The notes under the pieces: generated by a model
Databases searched by the model: none
Told to the model about the DNA's origin: nothing
What the model saw: the letters and a program-made list of their open reading frames with translations, nothing else
NCBI GenBank assembly: GCA_022844575.1
Contig: JALHLL010000005.1
Coordinates: forward strand, 1-32,891
Direction: 5' to 3'
Length of the DNA stretch: 32,891 bases
Source: a bacterium
GTDB lineage: Bacteria > Bacteroidota > Ignavibacteria > Kapaibacteriales > UBA961
Translations under genes and position numbers: made by a program
Part shown: piece after piece, positions 16,970 to 26,426 of the stretch
How the letters are laid out: each line of letters starts with the position of its first letter
How positions within the stretch are numbered: the first letter of the stretch is position 1

Positions 16970-17548
16970 ATGTCAGACGATAATGATGCTTTAGATGAAA
17001 AGCCGGCGAAAGCCAAGAAAGAAGGCGGCGGTATGAAGACGGTTTTGATGGCAGCCGTAGCAGGTTTGCTTGTTGCCGTTGTATTCGGAGCCGGTATTTT
17101 TCTTGGTGTGAAGTTTTTCGGGGGTTCACATGAAGAAGCCGATGCAAAAGATAAACATGGCAAAACGGCAAAAAAGGAGCATGTTGAAGAAGGGGAAGAA
17201 GAAGCGGATGAAGATATAGGACCTGTGGACGAAGACGGCAATCCGTTGCCGAGATTGGTTGTTGGTACCGAGGACTTTATCGTCAACCCGAATGGTTCGG
17301 ATCGTTATGTCGTTGTTAACCTTGGTATAGAAGTTAATTCGGAAGAAGCAAAGGCAAAAGTGGAAAAAGATCTGATGATACCCATTAGGCATGGTGTGTT
17401 GAAAGTATTACAGCGTTTTACGATCAATGATTATCAGCGTGTTTCATTACGTGATTCGCTTCCGAAAATCATTAAAAAAGAAATTAAACCGTATATCATC
17501 GGTACAAAAGTGAGTAATATTTATATTTCCAAATTCATCATCCAATAA
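16970..17548 (+). CDS. fliL: Flagellar basal body-associated protein FliL
   Basis: N-terminal TM (VLMAAVAGLLVAVVFGAGIFLGVKFF), acidic linker, then VVNLGIEVNSEEAKAKVEKDLMIPIRHGVLKVLQRFT...RDSLPKIIKKEIKPYI; directly upstream of fliM/fliN. Confidence 0.88.
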   Translation: MSDDNDALDEKPAKAKKEGGGMKTVLMAAVAGLLVAVVFGAGIFLGVKFFGGSHEEADAKDKHGKTAKKEHVEEGEEEADEDIGPVDEDGNPLPRLVVGTEDFIVNPNGSDRYVVVNLGIEVNSEEAKAKVEKDLMIPIRHGVLKVLQRFTINDYQRVSLRDSLPKIIKKEIKPYIIGTKVSNIYISKFIIQ

Positions 17549-17563
17549 ATGTAATCAATAGTT

Positions 17564-18601
17564 ATGGCTGATGTACTTTCACAAAATGAGATTGACAGTT
17601 TACTTTCCGTAATGGGTACGGGAGGTATGGATGTTGATAATGTGATAGGAAGTAGTGCCATGAGCGGCAGCGATGCCGTTAACTATGATTTTCGGCGACC
17701 GAACAGGATATCGAAAAATCAAGTTAGGATGTTGCAAAATGTTCATGAGAATTTTGCAGAAGCATTCGGCTATTATTTGGTCTCCAAATTACAGACGGTT
17801 GTTTCGATTAACGTAACATCTATTGATCAGCTTTTTTATTCGGAATTTATTCTTTCCGTTTCGAATCCGAGTTGTATTTACGTTTTTGATATAGTAGGTG
17901 CTGATGGAAGCGGAATAATGGAAATTAGTCCGCAATTAGCATTAACCTTAGTGGAAAGACTATTAGGCGGAACATCTGAAGCGGTACGTAAAGCCCGTTC
18001 GATAACGCCTATAGAACAAGCCGTTATCCGCGGAATGATCGAACATGCTTTTTCCGATCTATCGAATGCGTGGCGTGCAATGGCAGACCTCACATTTCGA
18101 TATTCGCGTTTGGAAACGGAAGCGGATTTCGTACAAATTGCTCCTTCATCGGAAATAGTGGTTGTGGTTTCTTTTGATGTGAATGTCGGCATGAATCAAT
18201 ATCTGATGAATTTATGCTTTCCGACATTTGCTCTTGAAGATGTTCTGACTCAACTCAATAGACAGCAACTTACGCCTGCCGCAAGATTTACATCCGAACG
18301 TCAGAAAGAAAATATGCAGATTTTGCGTCAGCAATTATCGCATACATATCTTCCTGTACAGGCACTTTTGGGCAAGGCGAGTATTGGCGTGGGCGAGTTG
18401 TTGGAATTAAAAGTTGGCGATGTGCTGAAACTGAATACTCGCATCAATCAGGAAATTGAAGTAATTATTGCCGGAAGAAGAAAATTAGCCGCGAGACCGG
18501 GTGCGGTTGACGGGAAAAAGTCCGTGAAAATTACACGTACTTTACAACAGGATGATCTGGTAGATATTGATACACTCTACAAAAGAAATGGAGAGTTTTA
18601 A
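17564..18601 (+). CDS. fliM: Flagellar motor switch protein FliM
   Basis: N-terminal LSQNEIDSLLSVMG (CheY-binding EIDSLL motif), YDFRRPNRISKNQVRMLQNVHENFAEAFG, LALTLVERLLGG, SPOA C-terminus. Confidence 0.97.
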   Translation: MADVLSQNEIDSLLSVMGTGGMDVDNVIGSSAMSGSDAVNYDFRRPNRISKNQVRMLQNVHENFAEAFGYYLVSKLQTVVSINVTSIDQLFYSEFILSVSNPSCIYVFDIVGADGSGIMEISPQLALTLVERLLGGTSEAVRKARSITPIEQAVIRGMIEHAFSDLSNAWRAMADLTFRYSRLETEADFVQIAPSSEIVVVVSFDVNVGMNQYLMNLCFPTFALEDVLTQLNRQQLTPAARFTSERQKENMQILRQQLSHTYLPVQALLGKASIGVGELLELKVGDVLKLNTRINQEIEVIIAGRRKLAARPGAVDGKKSVKITRTLQQDDLVDIDTLYKRNGEF

Positions 18602-19020
18602 TGACGCAAGAAGAAATAGATGCTCTCATAAATAGTGGTGCCGTTGAAGCGGATGGCTCAAAACAAACACAGCAACAATTTCAGGCAACAGCGTTTACAC
18701 CGCAGTTTCAGGAGTTTGCTGCCGAACGAAGAGCAGGCGGTGAACTGACCAATGAAGAAGCACGCCTCTCCATGCTATACGATTTGCAATTACCGGTTTC
18801 GATTGAATTGGGTAACACGAATATGCTTATCCGCGATATATTGAAATTAAGCCGGGGTTCTGTTATCGAGTTTGATAAACTAGTAAGTGAGCCTGTTGAT
18901 ATTCTTGTAAATGGTAAAAAAGTTGCCGAGGGCGAAGTCGTTGTTATTGATAAACATTTCGGTATAAGAATAACATCACTTGTTGAACCCGGTGAGCGAC
19001 TTCGGGGAGTTCGTCGTTAA
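18601..19020 (+). CDS. fliN: Flagellar motor switch protein FliN
   Basis: SPOA domain MLYDLQLPVSIELGNTNMLIRDILKLSRGSVIEFDKLVSEPVDILVNGKKVAEGEVVVIDKHFGIRITSL; overlaps the fliM stop (TAATG). Confidence 0.97.
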   Translation: MTQEEIDALINSGAVEADGSKQTQQQFQATAFTPQFQEFAAERRAGGELTNEEARLSMLYDLQLPVSIELGNTNMLIRDILKLSRGSVIEFDKLVSEPVDILVNGKKVAEGEVVVIDKHFGIRITSLVEPGERLRGVRR

Positions 19021-19035
19021 TTAGCAGGAAAAAAA

Positions 19036-19428
19036 ATGTTAGACCCTACATTATTAAAAGCATTTATTACCATGCTTGCCGCAGTAGTCGGTCTTTCTCT
19101 GTTATTATTTATTCTAAAGAAAAGAATCGCCATTAAAGGGCGTGTCGCATCGAATCCTTCATCATTATATGTTGATGCAAGAGTACCCCTTACACCGAAA
19201 AGCCAAGCCATAGTATTACATTACGGTGAAAGACGATTTCTTATCGGAGTAACGGAAAATTCGGTTAATCTTATTGCCGATATAAGTGACACGGAACGAA
19301 AGAAACTTTCCGATAAATCCAATGATAAAAAAGTAGTATCTGAAGAAACGGATATTCTTGAACCTCAACTTCCAGAAGATCTTTCCTTCACTGCTTTCCT
19401 GAAAAGCATCAGCCGCCGCGAATCCTAA
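19036..19428 (+). CDS. fliO: FliO-like flagellar biosynthesis protein
   Basis: N-terminal TM (ITMLAAVVGLSLLLFILKK) followed by a short basic beta-rich domain (LYVDARVPLTPKSQAIVLHYGERRFLIGVTENSVNLIADI), immediately after fliN. Confidence 0.8.
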   Translation: MLDPTLLKAFITMLAAVVGLSLLLFILKKRIAIKGRVASNPSSLYVDARVPLTPKSQAIVLHYGERRFLIGVTENSVNLIADISDTERKKLSDKSNDKKVVSEETDILEPQLPEDLSFTAFLKSISRRES

Positions 19429-19617
19429 TCGCAAAAAAGTGTTAAAAGCCCTACGGAATTGTAACTTAAAGGTTAACAGGTCGTATTTTCGCCATGCTAA
19501 AATGCTATTGTGATTTTTTACCTTCTTTTGTCGGCATCGCTCCTTACTATCAAACAGAGAGGAAGCGAATCGTTTACTTTCGTTTATAACTATTTAATCA
19601 TTTCTTTAAGAGTAATT

Positions 19618-20355
19618 ATGAAGGGCATATTTCTTAGTTGCATACTTATTGTATGTACATGTATTTCTGCTCAATCGCAAACCCTCGAATCCATCATTGC
19701 AGGGTATCAAAAAGCGATTGGCGGAGCAGAAAAGCTGAATTCTTTTGTAAGTGTTGTCATAAAAGCAAAATCGCAAGGCGGTGGCGGCGGACAAAAAAGA
19801 CCAATGACATTTACGGTAAAATTACCGGATAAAGCAAGAATGGATTATAGCTTTCAACCCGGTTTGGTATATATTCAGGCATTTGACGGCAAAGTAGGAT
19901 GGACTGTACAACCATGGACAGGATCGTCGGATGCACAACCCCTGAACGATGACGATGCAAAGGAAGCTCAACGCATTACAAAAATGGTGCATAATGATTT
20001 GATAATAAATGGTAAGGACGGTACAAAATTAGAGTATAAAGGAAAAGATGAAATAGAGGGCTCGGAAGTGTATAAAGTGTCGGCAACAAGAAGTGACGGC
20101 TCGGTAGTTGTATATTATCTTGATACCGATTCGTATTTAATTGTAAAAACGACAACTAAATATATGAATTCGGGTGTTGCGGTTGAAAGCGAATTATTTC
20201 CGAGTGATTATAAAACGGTAAACGGCTTTACATTAGCATATACCTTTGAAACGAAATCGAATGGTGAAGTAACAAGTGCCAACTATGTGGAGATGTATGA
20301 CTTTACTACAAAAGTGGACGATTCTTTTTTTACAATGCCTGCTAAAAAGCAGTAA
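19618..20355 (+). CDS. Exported LolA-like / outer-membrane lipoprotein-sorting-like protein
   Basis: Signal peptide MKGIFLSCILIVCTCISAQSQ, TLESIIAGYQKAIGGAEKLNSF, PDKARMDYSFQPGLVYIQAFDGKVGWTVQPW, YYLDTDSYLIVKTTTKY. Start at internal ATG 19618 gives a clean signal peptide; ORF track start is 19510. Confidence 0.75.
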   Translation: MKGIFLSCILIVCTCISAQSQTLESIIAGYQKAIGGAEKLNSFVSVVIKAKSQGGGGGQKRPMTFTVKLPDKARMDYSFQPGLVYIQAFDGKVGWTVQPWTGSSDAQPLNDDDAKEAQRITKMVHNDLIINGKDGTKLEYKGKDEIEGSEVYKVSATRSDGSVVVYYLDTDSYLIVKTTTKYMNSGVAVESELFPSDYKTVNGFTLAYTFETKSNGEVTSANYVEMYDFTTKVDDSFFTMPAKKQ

Positions 20356-20378
20356 TTAAAATAGAGGTTAATAATATT

Positions 20379-23300
20379 ATGCGAAATATATACTTTTTAA
20401 TTATTATTCTTTGTTTCGGGCTTTTTTCGGATATATATAAGACGGAAGCGCAAATGCTTACTCCTTATACATTCGGAACTATGCGCGCTCGTGAATTGGG
20501 ACCCGCCACTTCAAGCGGACGTATTACTGCAATAGAGGCATTATATATAAATCAGGAAGCCGGAAAAAAAGACCGACGTTTAACTATTTATGTGGGTTCG
20601 GCAGCCGGCGGGGTTTATAAATCGAAAGATAATGGTACAACCTTTAAGGCATTATTTGAAAAAGAAAAAAATCAGTCTATCGGCTGTATGGCTCTCGATC
20701 CTCGTCATCAAGATTCGGTGTTATGGGTTGGTACCGGCGAATCGAATGTACGTAATAGTGTTTCCATAGGCGGCGGTTTATATAAAACAACCGATGCAGG
20801 GGAAACATGGAAATTATTGGGTTTGGAGAAAGTGGAAAGAATCGCAAAGATTGCGCTTAATTCGAAAAATCCCGATATAGCTTTGGTTGCGGGAATGGGT
20901 GCATTATGGAGCGATAGCGACCAAAGAGGATTATACAGAACAACAGACGGCGGTAAAACATTTGAAAAAGTTTTATATGTTGATGAAAAAACCGGCTGTG
21001 CAGATGTTGTCATCGATCCTGAAAATCCGAGTATTTGTTATGCAGCGATGTGGCAGTTTCGCCGTATGGCATGGACATTTAATTCAGGAGGGCCTGGTAG
21101 CGGACTTTATAAAAGTATTGACGGCGGTAAAACATGGAAAAAAATGTCGAAAGATATTCCTTCAGGTGATTTAGGCAGAATAATTATTGCTATTTCCCCT
21201 TCCAAACCGAATGTCATCTATTCGATGATTGAATCGAAAGAGAGCGGTTTATACCGTTCTGAAGACAGAGGCGAATCATGGAAAAGAATGTCGAATGCTG
21301 TAAGCGTAACGGCAAGACCTTTTTACTTTTCATGTCTGTATGTCGATCCATATAATGAAAACAGAGTATATCGCCCATCGTTTCAATTAGGTATTTCTGA
21401 TGATGGCGGTAAAACATTTAATGGCTTCAATTATGGGGGTGGCGCACATGCCGACCACCATGCACTATGGATTGACCCCGAAAATCCGCAACATTTATTA
21501 CTCGGCACCGATGGGGGTGTTTACAGAACATTCGATAGAGGAGTTACATGGTCTCAATTCCGCAATTTACCATTAGCACAATTCTATCGTATTTCCCATG
21601 ATTTTGAAGAGCCGTATAATGTATTCGGTGGTTTGCAGGATAATGGCTCATGGATGGTACCACACAAAATAACCGGAGGATGGGTAATACAAAATAGAAA
21701 CTGGGAACCGACGGGTTGGGGTGACGGCTTTGCCGTTGTACGTGATCGTGCTAATCCCGATATTCTTTATTTTGAATCGCAAGGGGGAAGTGCCGTGCGA
21801 AGGCATATTTCTTCCAATGAAGTAAAACCAATTTCACCTTTTGAAGAAAAAGGCGAAAAGAAATTACGATTTAATTGGAATACTCCTATCGCGCAGTCAC
21901 CGACGAATAATAAGACATTGTATATCGGTTCACAATATCTTCATCGTTCTTATAATCATGGTGATACTTGGGAAAGAATTTCACCCGATTTGACAACAAA
22001 TGATTCAGCAAAATATAACCCGACGGAATCAGGCGGTGTAACAAAGGATAATACGAGTGCGGAAAACCACTGTACCATTTATTCTATTGCGGAGTCCACG
22101 ATAGATGAAAAAATTATATGGATAGGAACGGATGACGGTAATATTCAAGTAAGTACAAGCGGTGGAAAATCATGGGAAAATATCACGGCTTCCTTAGCCA
22201 GTCTTGTGCCGAAAAATACATGGGTTTCTTGTGTAGAGCCGAGTCATTTCGATAAAGCGACGATATATGCCACATTTGATAATCATACACGCGGAGACCA
22301 TAAAACATATATTCTGAAATCAACGAATTACGGTCGTTCATGGAAGCAGTTAACAAGTGATTCATTAAGAGGTTTTGCTCATGTAATAAGGGAAGACCTT
22401 GTTAATAAAGATTTACTTTTTGTTGGTACGGAACTTGGTTTATACGTTTCTATTGATGGAGGAGAAACATGGGCTAATTTCAGAAATGAAATTCCGAATG
22501 TTCCTGTTCGTGATATGGTTATTCATCCGAAAGAGCATGATTTAATAATTGCGACCCATGGTAGGGGTGTATTTATTATTGACGATATTAATCCTTTACG
22601 AGCATTAAAAAAGAATGTTCTTGCTGAAGAACTTGTTTTCTTACCGACAAGACCTACGGAAATGTCATTTTCATCGGGTTTTCAGGAATTTTCAGGTTCG
22701 GATGAATTTAATGCGGCAAATCCGAATAATAGTGCACGTATTGCTTATTACTTGAAGGCACGCCACATGATTGGCGAGATGAAAGTGGAGATTTTGGATA
22801 AAAAAACAAATCAGGTTATTGCTACTATTCCGGCAGCAAAAAGGAAGGGTGTTAATTTACTTTCATGGGATATGTCAACAAAACCTCCGCGCGTTGCAAT
22901 TTCACAAAATACGGGCGGCGGAAATTGGGGATATACCGTTCTTTCGGGTGAATATACTGTACGCGTTACAAAAAACGGTAAAGAATATAGTACGAATCTT
23001 GTCATTAACGAAGATAAAAAATCAATTCATAAACCGCAGGATAGAATTGCACAATTTGAGGCGATGAAAAAAATGTGGATGATGATTGATGATTTGGCTT
23101 TTATTTCTGAACAAACTACATCCGTAAGAGATTCTTTACGTAAAGTTTTATTGACTGCAGTAAGCGGTTCGCAAGCAAGAACAAAAGGCGAAAAAATAAT
23201 TTCTTCTCTTGATTCACTTCACAAAACAATTATTGCCGAAAAAAGTTCGCTCTTTGCAGATACCGAAGATAAACTTCGTGAGAAATTAGCGAGTATCTAT

Positions 23301-23507
23301 GGAACTGTATCGCAATTCGCTGGAAAACCTAGCGAGGAACAAATGAAACGTATTGGCAATCTTGATCAGGAATTATTTAATACACGTAAACGTTTGAATG
23401 ACATTCTGACTAAAGATATAAAGGATATTAATATTCTTTTAAAAGCGGAAAAAATGCCTGAAATTTCACTTCTTACACGTGAACAATTCGATAAACAAGA
23501 AGGGTAA
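20379..23507 (+). CDS. Exported VPS10/sortilin-like BNR (Asp-box) beta-propeller protein
   Basis: Signal peptide, about 11 Asp-box-like motifs (SKDNGTTF, TTDAGETW, TTDGGKTF, SIDGGKTW, SEDRGESW, SDDGGKTF, TFDRGVTW, SYNHGDTW, STSGGKSW, STNYGRSW, SIDGGETW), ATHGRGVFIIDDINPLR. Confidence 0.92.
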   Translation: MRNIYFLIIILCFGLFSDIYKTEAQMLTPYTFGTMRARELGPATSSGRITAIEALYINQEAGKKDRRLTIYVGSAAGGVYKSKDNGTTFKALFEKEKNQSIGCMALDPRHQDSVLWVGTGESNVRNSVSIGGGLYKTTDAGETWKLLGLEKVERIAKIALNSKNPDIALVAGMGALWSDSDQRGLYRTTDGGKTFEKVLYVDEKTGCADVVIDPENPSICYAAMWQFRRMAWTFNSGGPGSGLYKSIDGGKTWKKMSKDIPSGDLGRIIIAISPSKPNVIYSMIESKESGLYRSEDRGESWKRMSNAVSVTARPFYFSCLYVDPYNENRVYRPSFQLGISDDGGKTFNGFNYGGGAHADHHALWIDPENPQHLLLGTDGGVYRTFDRGVTWSQFRNLPLAQFYRISHDFEEPYNVFGGLQDNGSWMVPHKITGGWVIQNRNWEPTGWGDGFAVVRDRANPDILYFESQGGSAVRRHISSNEVKPISPFEEKGEKKLRFNWNTPIAQSPTNNKTLYIGSQYLHRSYNHGDTWERISPDLTTNDSAKYNPTESGGVTKDNTSAENHCTIYSIAESTIDEKIIWIGTDDGNIQVSTSGGKSWENITASLASLVPKNTWVSCVEPSHFDKATIYATFDNHTRGDHKTYILKSTNYGRSWKQLTSDSLRGFAHVIREDLVNKDLLFVGTELGLYVSIDGGETWANFRNEIPNVPVRDMVIHPKEHDLIIATHGRGVFIIDDINPLRALKKNVLAEELVFLPTRPTEMSFSSGFQEFSGSDEFNAANPNNSARIAYYLKARHMIGEMKVEILDKKTNQVIATIPAAKRKGVNLLSWDMSTKPPRVAISQNTGGGNWGYTVLSGEYTVRVTKNGKEYSTNLVINEDKKSIHKPQDRIAQFEAMKKMWMMIDDLAFISEQTTSVRDSLRKVLLTAVSGSQARTKGEKIISSLDSLHKTIIAEKSSLFADTEDKLREKLASIYGTVSQFAGKPSEEQMKRIGNLDQELFNTRKRLNDILTKDIKDINILLKAEKMPEISLLTREQFDKQEG

Positions 23508-23527
23508 TGTTCTAGTTTGTGTAAAGT

Positions 23528-23558
23528 AAAAGGCGGCTCAATATTGAGTCGCCTTTTT
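23528..23558. terminator. Hairpin terminator between convergent genes
   Basis: aaaggcggctcaatattgagtcgccttttttt; about 13-bp stem (one G-T pair) with a T-run on the + strand. Confidence 0.8.
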
Positions 23559-24100
23559 TATTTGAGTTTTTCCTTTTCTCGCGGTACAATCCAGCTGCTT
23601 CTTTCTAATTCTGTCGTATCAGTTCTCGTAAGAAAAACAATACAATTGAAATATGAATGTATTTCGAGTATATCTACTCTCTCCGGACTACTATCGTAAG
23701 CCCCACAACCGAATCTTGTTTCAACAATCTTATTTGTTGTATCGTTTACTTTGATAAAGAGATTTTTAGTGATCGTGTAATCACACATTCCGCTAAAAGC
23801 AGAGAAGATGGAAAAACATACAGCAATAAATGTAAGGATTATAGTGATGGTTAGTTTTTCAATCCATCGAATATTTGTATCGTTTTTCTTAATGGCTCCG
23901 AAAAAAGCACAGATAATACCTATAGGAAGTGCATAGAATTTGAATATTTCTAAATGTCCACCAAATTCATAATTGATAATCTTTACAATAAATATTAATT
24001 CAATGATAAAAATTAATAACCGAAGTACTATTGCTGATAGAGAAATATAATAAATGCATTGAAGAGAATATTGAAGAAATTTGACAATGATTCGCTTCAT
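23558..24100 (-). CDS. Hypothetical multi-TM membrane protein
   Basis: 180 aa, three to four hydrophobic helices in the N-terminal half, then a soluble C-terminal domain; no family recognised. Confidence 0.55.
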   Translation of the reverse strand: MKRIIVKFLQYSLQCIYYISLSAIVLRLLIFIIELIFIVKIINYEFGGHLEIFKFYALPIGIICAFFGAIKKNDTNIRWIEKLTITIILTFIAVCFSIFSAFSGMCDYTITKNLFIKVNDTTNKIVETRFGCGAYDSSPERVDILEIHSYFNCIVFLTRTDTTELERSSWIVPREKEKLK

Positions 24101-24108
24101 TACAGAAA

Positions 24109-24945
24109 TTATGAGAAATGTTGTAGCACTGTATTGATTGTACTACGTAAATCTTTTCTATGAACAACCTTGTCAAGGAATCCGTGACTCAATACCGACT
24201 CTGAACGCTGAAATCCTTCAGGTAATTTTTTCCTGATAAATTGTTCGATTACACGGGGACCTGCAAAACCAATAAGTGCTTTGGGTTCGGCAATGTTTAC
24301 ATCACCAAGCATCGCAAATGAGGCACTTACCCCACCTGTAGTCGGGTCGGTTAATATGGAAATGTACGGCAAACCGTTTTCCGCTAATTCGCCGAGTACA
24401 GTACTTGTTTTTGCCATTTGCATAAGCGATAATGCTGATTCCTGCATACGTGCGCCACCGGATGCCGAAATGACAATGAGCGGGCATTTATCTTCAAGAG
24501 CCCTTTTACCTGCACGGTAAAATTTTTCTCCTACCACACTTCCCATACTGCCGCCGATAAAACCGAAGTTCATACAAGCAAAGGAAACATGTCTTCCGAC
24601 TATATCACCATAACCGATTGTTAAGGCATCGGGGAAATCGGACTTTTTATGTGCTTCATTCAATCGTAATGTATATGCTTTCGTATCAACAAAACTAAGA
24701 GGGTCTGTACTTCGTACTTCCGTATCGGTATGTACGAATGTGCCTTCATCGAACAAAATATCTACATATTCTTCCCAGGTGATACGAAAATGGTGATTGC
24801 AGCTATGACAAGTAAACAGGTTCTCTTCAAACTGTTTTTTGTAGATAACTGTTTTACAAGTAGGACATTGAGTAAAAAGCCCGTCGGGCATTTCACGCGG
24901 TATATTATCCTCAATATTTTTTTTCTTGCGTAAAAACCAAGACAT
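24109..24945 (-). CDS. accD: Acetyl-CoA carboxylase carboxyltransferase subunit beta
   Basis: Zn-ribbon CPTCK...FTCHSCNHHFRI, GSMGSVVGEKFYRAGKRALEDKCPLIVISASGGARMQESALSLMQMAKTS, GGVSASFAMLGDVNIAEPKALIGFAGPRVIEQ. Confidence 0.97.
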   Translation of the reverse strand: MSWFLRKKKNIEDNIPREMPDGLFTQCPTCKTVIYKKQFEENLFTCHSCNHHFRITWEEYVDILFDEGTFVHTDTEVRSTDPLSFVDTKAYTLRLNEAHKKSDFPDALTIGYGDIVGRHVSFACMNFGFIGGSMGSVVGEKFYRAGKRALEDKCPLIVISASGGARMQESALSLMQMAKTSTVLGELAENGLPYISILTDPTTGGVSASFAMLGDVNIAEPKALIGFAGPRVIEQFIRKKLPEGFQRSESVLSHGFLDKVVHRKDLRSTINTVLQHFS

Positions 24946-24975
24946 TATCGTACTCCAAAGTATTTCTGAAATTTC

Positions 24976-25737
24976 TTATCGGATTTCGACTTCCGCGGCA
25001 TCATCACCATATATAGTTTTGAACCATGTATCCGTAATCTCCGAAGGTTTACCCTCAAATATCAATTCTCCGCCTTTTAATGCAATCACCCTTGTTGCAT
25101 ATTGGCGAACCAAACTGAGAAAGTGAAGATTGCAGATGACGGTTTTCCCATGCTCTTTGTTTACTTTTTCCAAATATTTCATCACCGAATGCGATGTAGC
25201 CGGATCGAGAGAAGCGACCGGTTCATCGGCAAGGATGATATCGGGGTTTTGCATAAGTGCTCGCGCAATCGCCACTCTTTGCTGTTGTCCGCCGCTTAGG
25301 GCATCGGCTCTTTCTTCCGCTTTTTCCGCTATTCCCACAATCTCCAGATTCTTTAATGCTCTTTGTTTTTGCTCATCTGTAAACCTGTGCATGAGCGAAG
25401 AAAACACTGCCATTTGTCCTAAGTCGCCTGTCAGAACATTATCAAGAACTGAATAACGCGGGATTAAGTTAAAATGTTGGAAAATCATCCCTACCGAACG
25501 ACGGTATGAACGGAGTTGTTTTCCCTGAATTGATGTGACATTGTTGTTACGAAAAACTATAGAACCGGAACTTGGTTCATGCAAACGATTGATACACCGT
25601 AATAAGGTTGATTTACCGGAGCCGCTTAATCCGATGATTACCAAAAACTCTCCTTCTTCAACAGAAAACGAAACGTCTGTTAGAGCTTTGTTTCCGTTCG
25701 GATAAATTTTAACGATATTATCTAACTCCAAAATCAT
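24976..25737 (-). CDS. phnC: PhnC-like ABC transporter ATP-binding protein
   Basis: Walker A GLSGSGKSTLLRCINRLHEPSSGSI, signature LSGGQQQRVAIARALMQNPDIILADEPVASLDPATSHSVM; HFNLIPRYSVLDNVLTGDLG is PhnC-like. Substrate not inferable. Confidence 0.85.
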   Translation of the reverse strand: MILELDNIVKIYPNGNKALTDVSFSVEEGEFLVIIGLSGSGKSTLLRCINRLHEPSSGSIVFRNNNVTSIQGKQLRSYRRSVGMIFQHFNLIPRYSVLDNVLTGDLGQMAVFSSLMHRFTDEQKQRALKNLEIVGIAEKAEERADALSGGQQQRVAIARALMQNPDIILADEPVASLDPATSHSVMKYLEKVNKEHGKTVICNLHFLSLVRQYATRVIALKGGELIFEGKPSEITDTWFKTIYGDDAAEVEIR

Positions 25738-26426
25738 TATTTATCATCCATAGTTGCTGGTGATTCGGCAAGTTCTCTCGATAACCTTTGTTGAGTGAGC
25801 GAAGGGGTGGTCATCCTTATTTGTCTTACGGAAATTGCATTCGCATTAATTTCCGTATTATTCTGAGTAGTGAGGAATATATATTCCGTACCCGGTAATA
25901 TCGTTTTTCCTCTATACACAGTATCGCACCCGACTTGAACGGAATATTCAGATGCATCATTGACTATAATAAATCGCTCCTGAATATTTTTTGACAGCGT
26001 AATATCTTTCTTTTCGTCTATTGTTTTCCCGTTTTCTTTTATCAATAAAGTATTATTCGCAAAAACAAATTCCAGCCCCTTTTTCTGTTTATACTCACGA
26101 ACGGTTGTTCTGAAACCAATCGTAAACTCTGTGCCATTTCGAGGTGTAATACTTATATCCGTAACATGGTCGGCTGCCTCGCCTAAAGCCAAGACAAATT
26201 TCCCGCCCTTAAATATTTTAACCGAATTATCGGCAGTTTGTTCCACACTATCAATAGGTGATAAGTTATAAGCTACAAGAATCGGACTTGTAGAAATCCT
26301 GTTAAGACGAAAGAAATACGGATCGGGTAATAGTGCCGGAATAATTCCACAACCTATCAATAATACAATACAACTTGTAATTGTTATAATTGTAATAAAA
26401 GAACGTAAAAAAACATTTTTCATCAA
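25737..26426 (-). CDS. Putative lipoprotein of unknown function
   Basis: N-terminal hydrophobic segment with lipobox-like CIVLLIGC; start/stop overlaps with both neighbours. Confidence 0.65.
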   Translation of the reverse strand: MMKNVFLRSFITIITITSCIVLLIGCGIIPALLPDPYFFRLNRISTSPILVAYNLSPIDSVEQTADNSVKIFKGGKFVLALGEAADHVTDISITPRNGTEFTIGFRTTVREYKQKKGLEFVFANNTLLIKENGKTIDEKKDITLSKNIQERFIIVNDASEYSVQVGCDTVYRGKTILPGTEYIFLTTQNNTEINANAISVRQIRMTTPSLTQQRLSRELAESPATMDDK

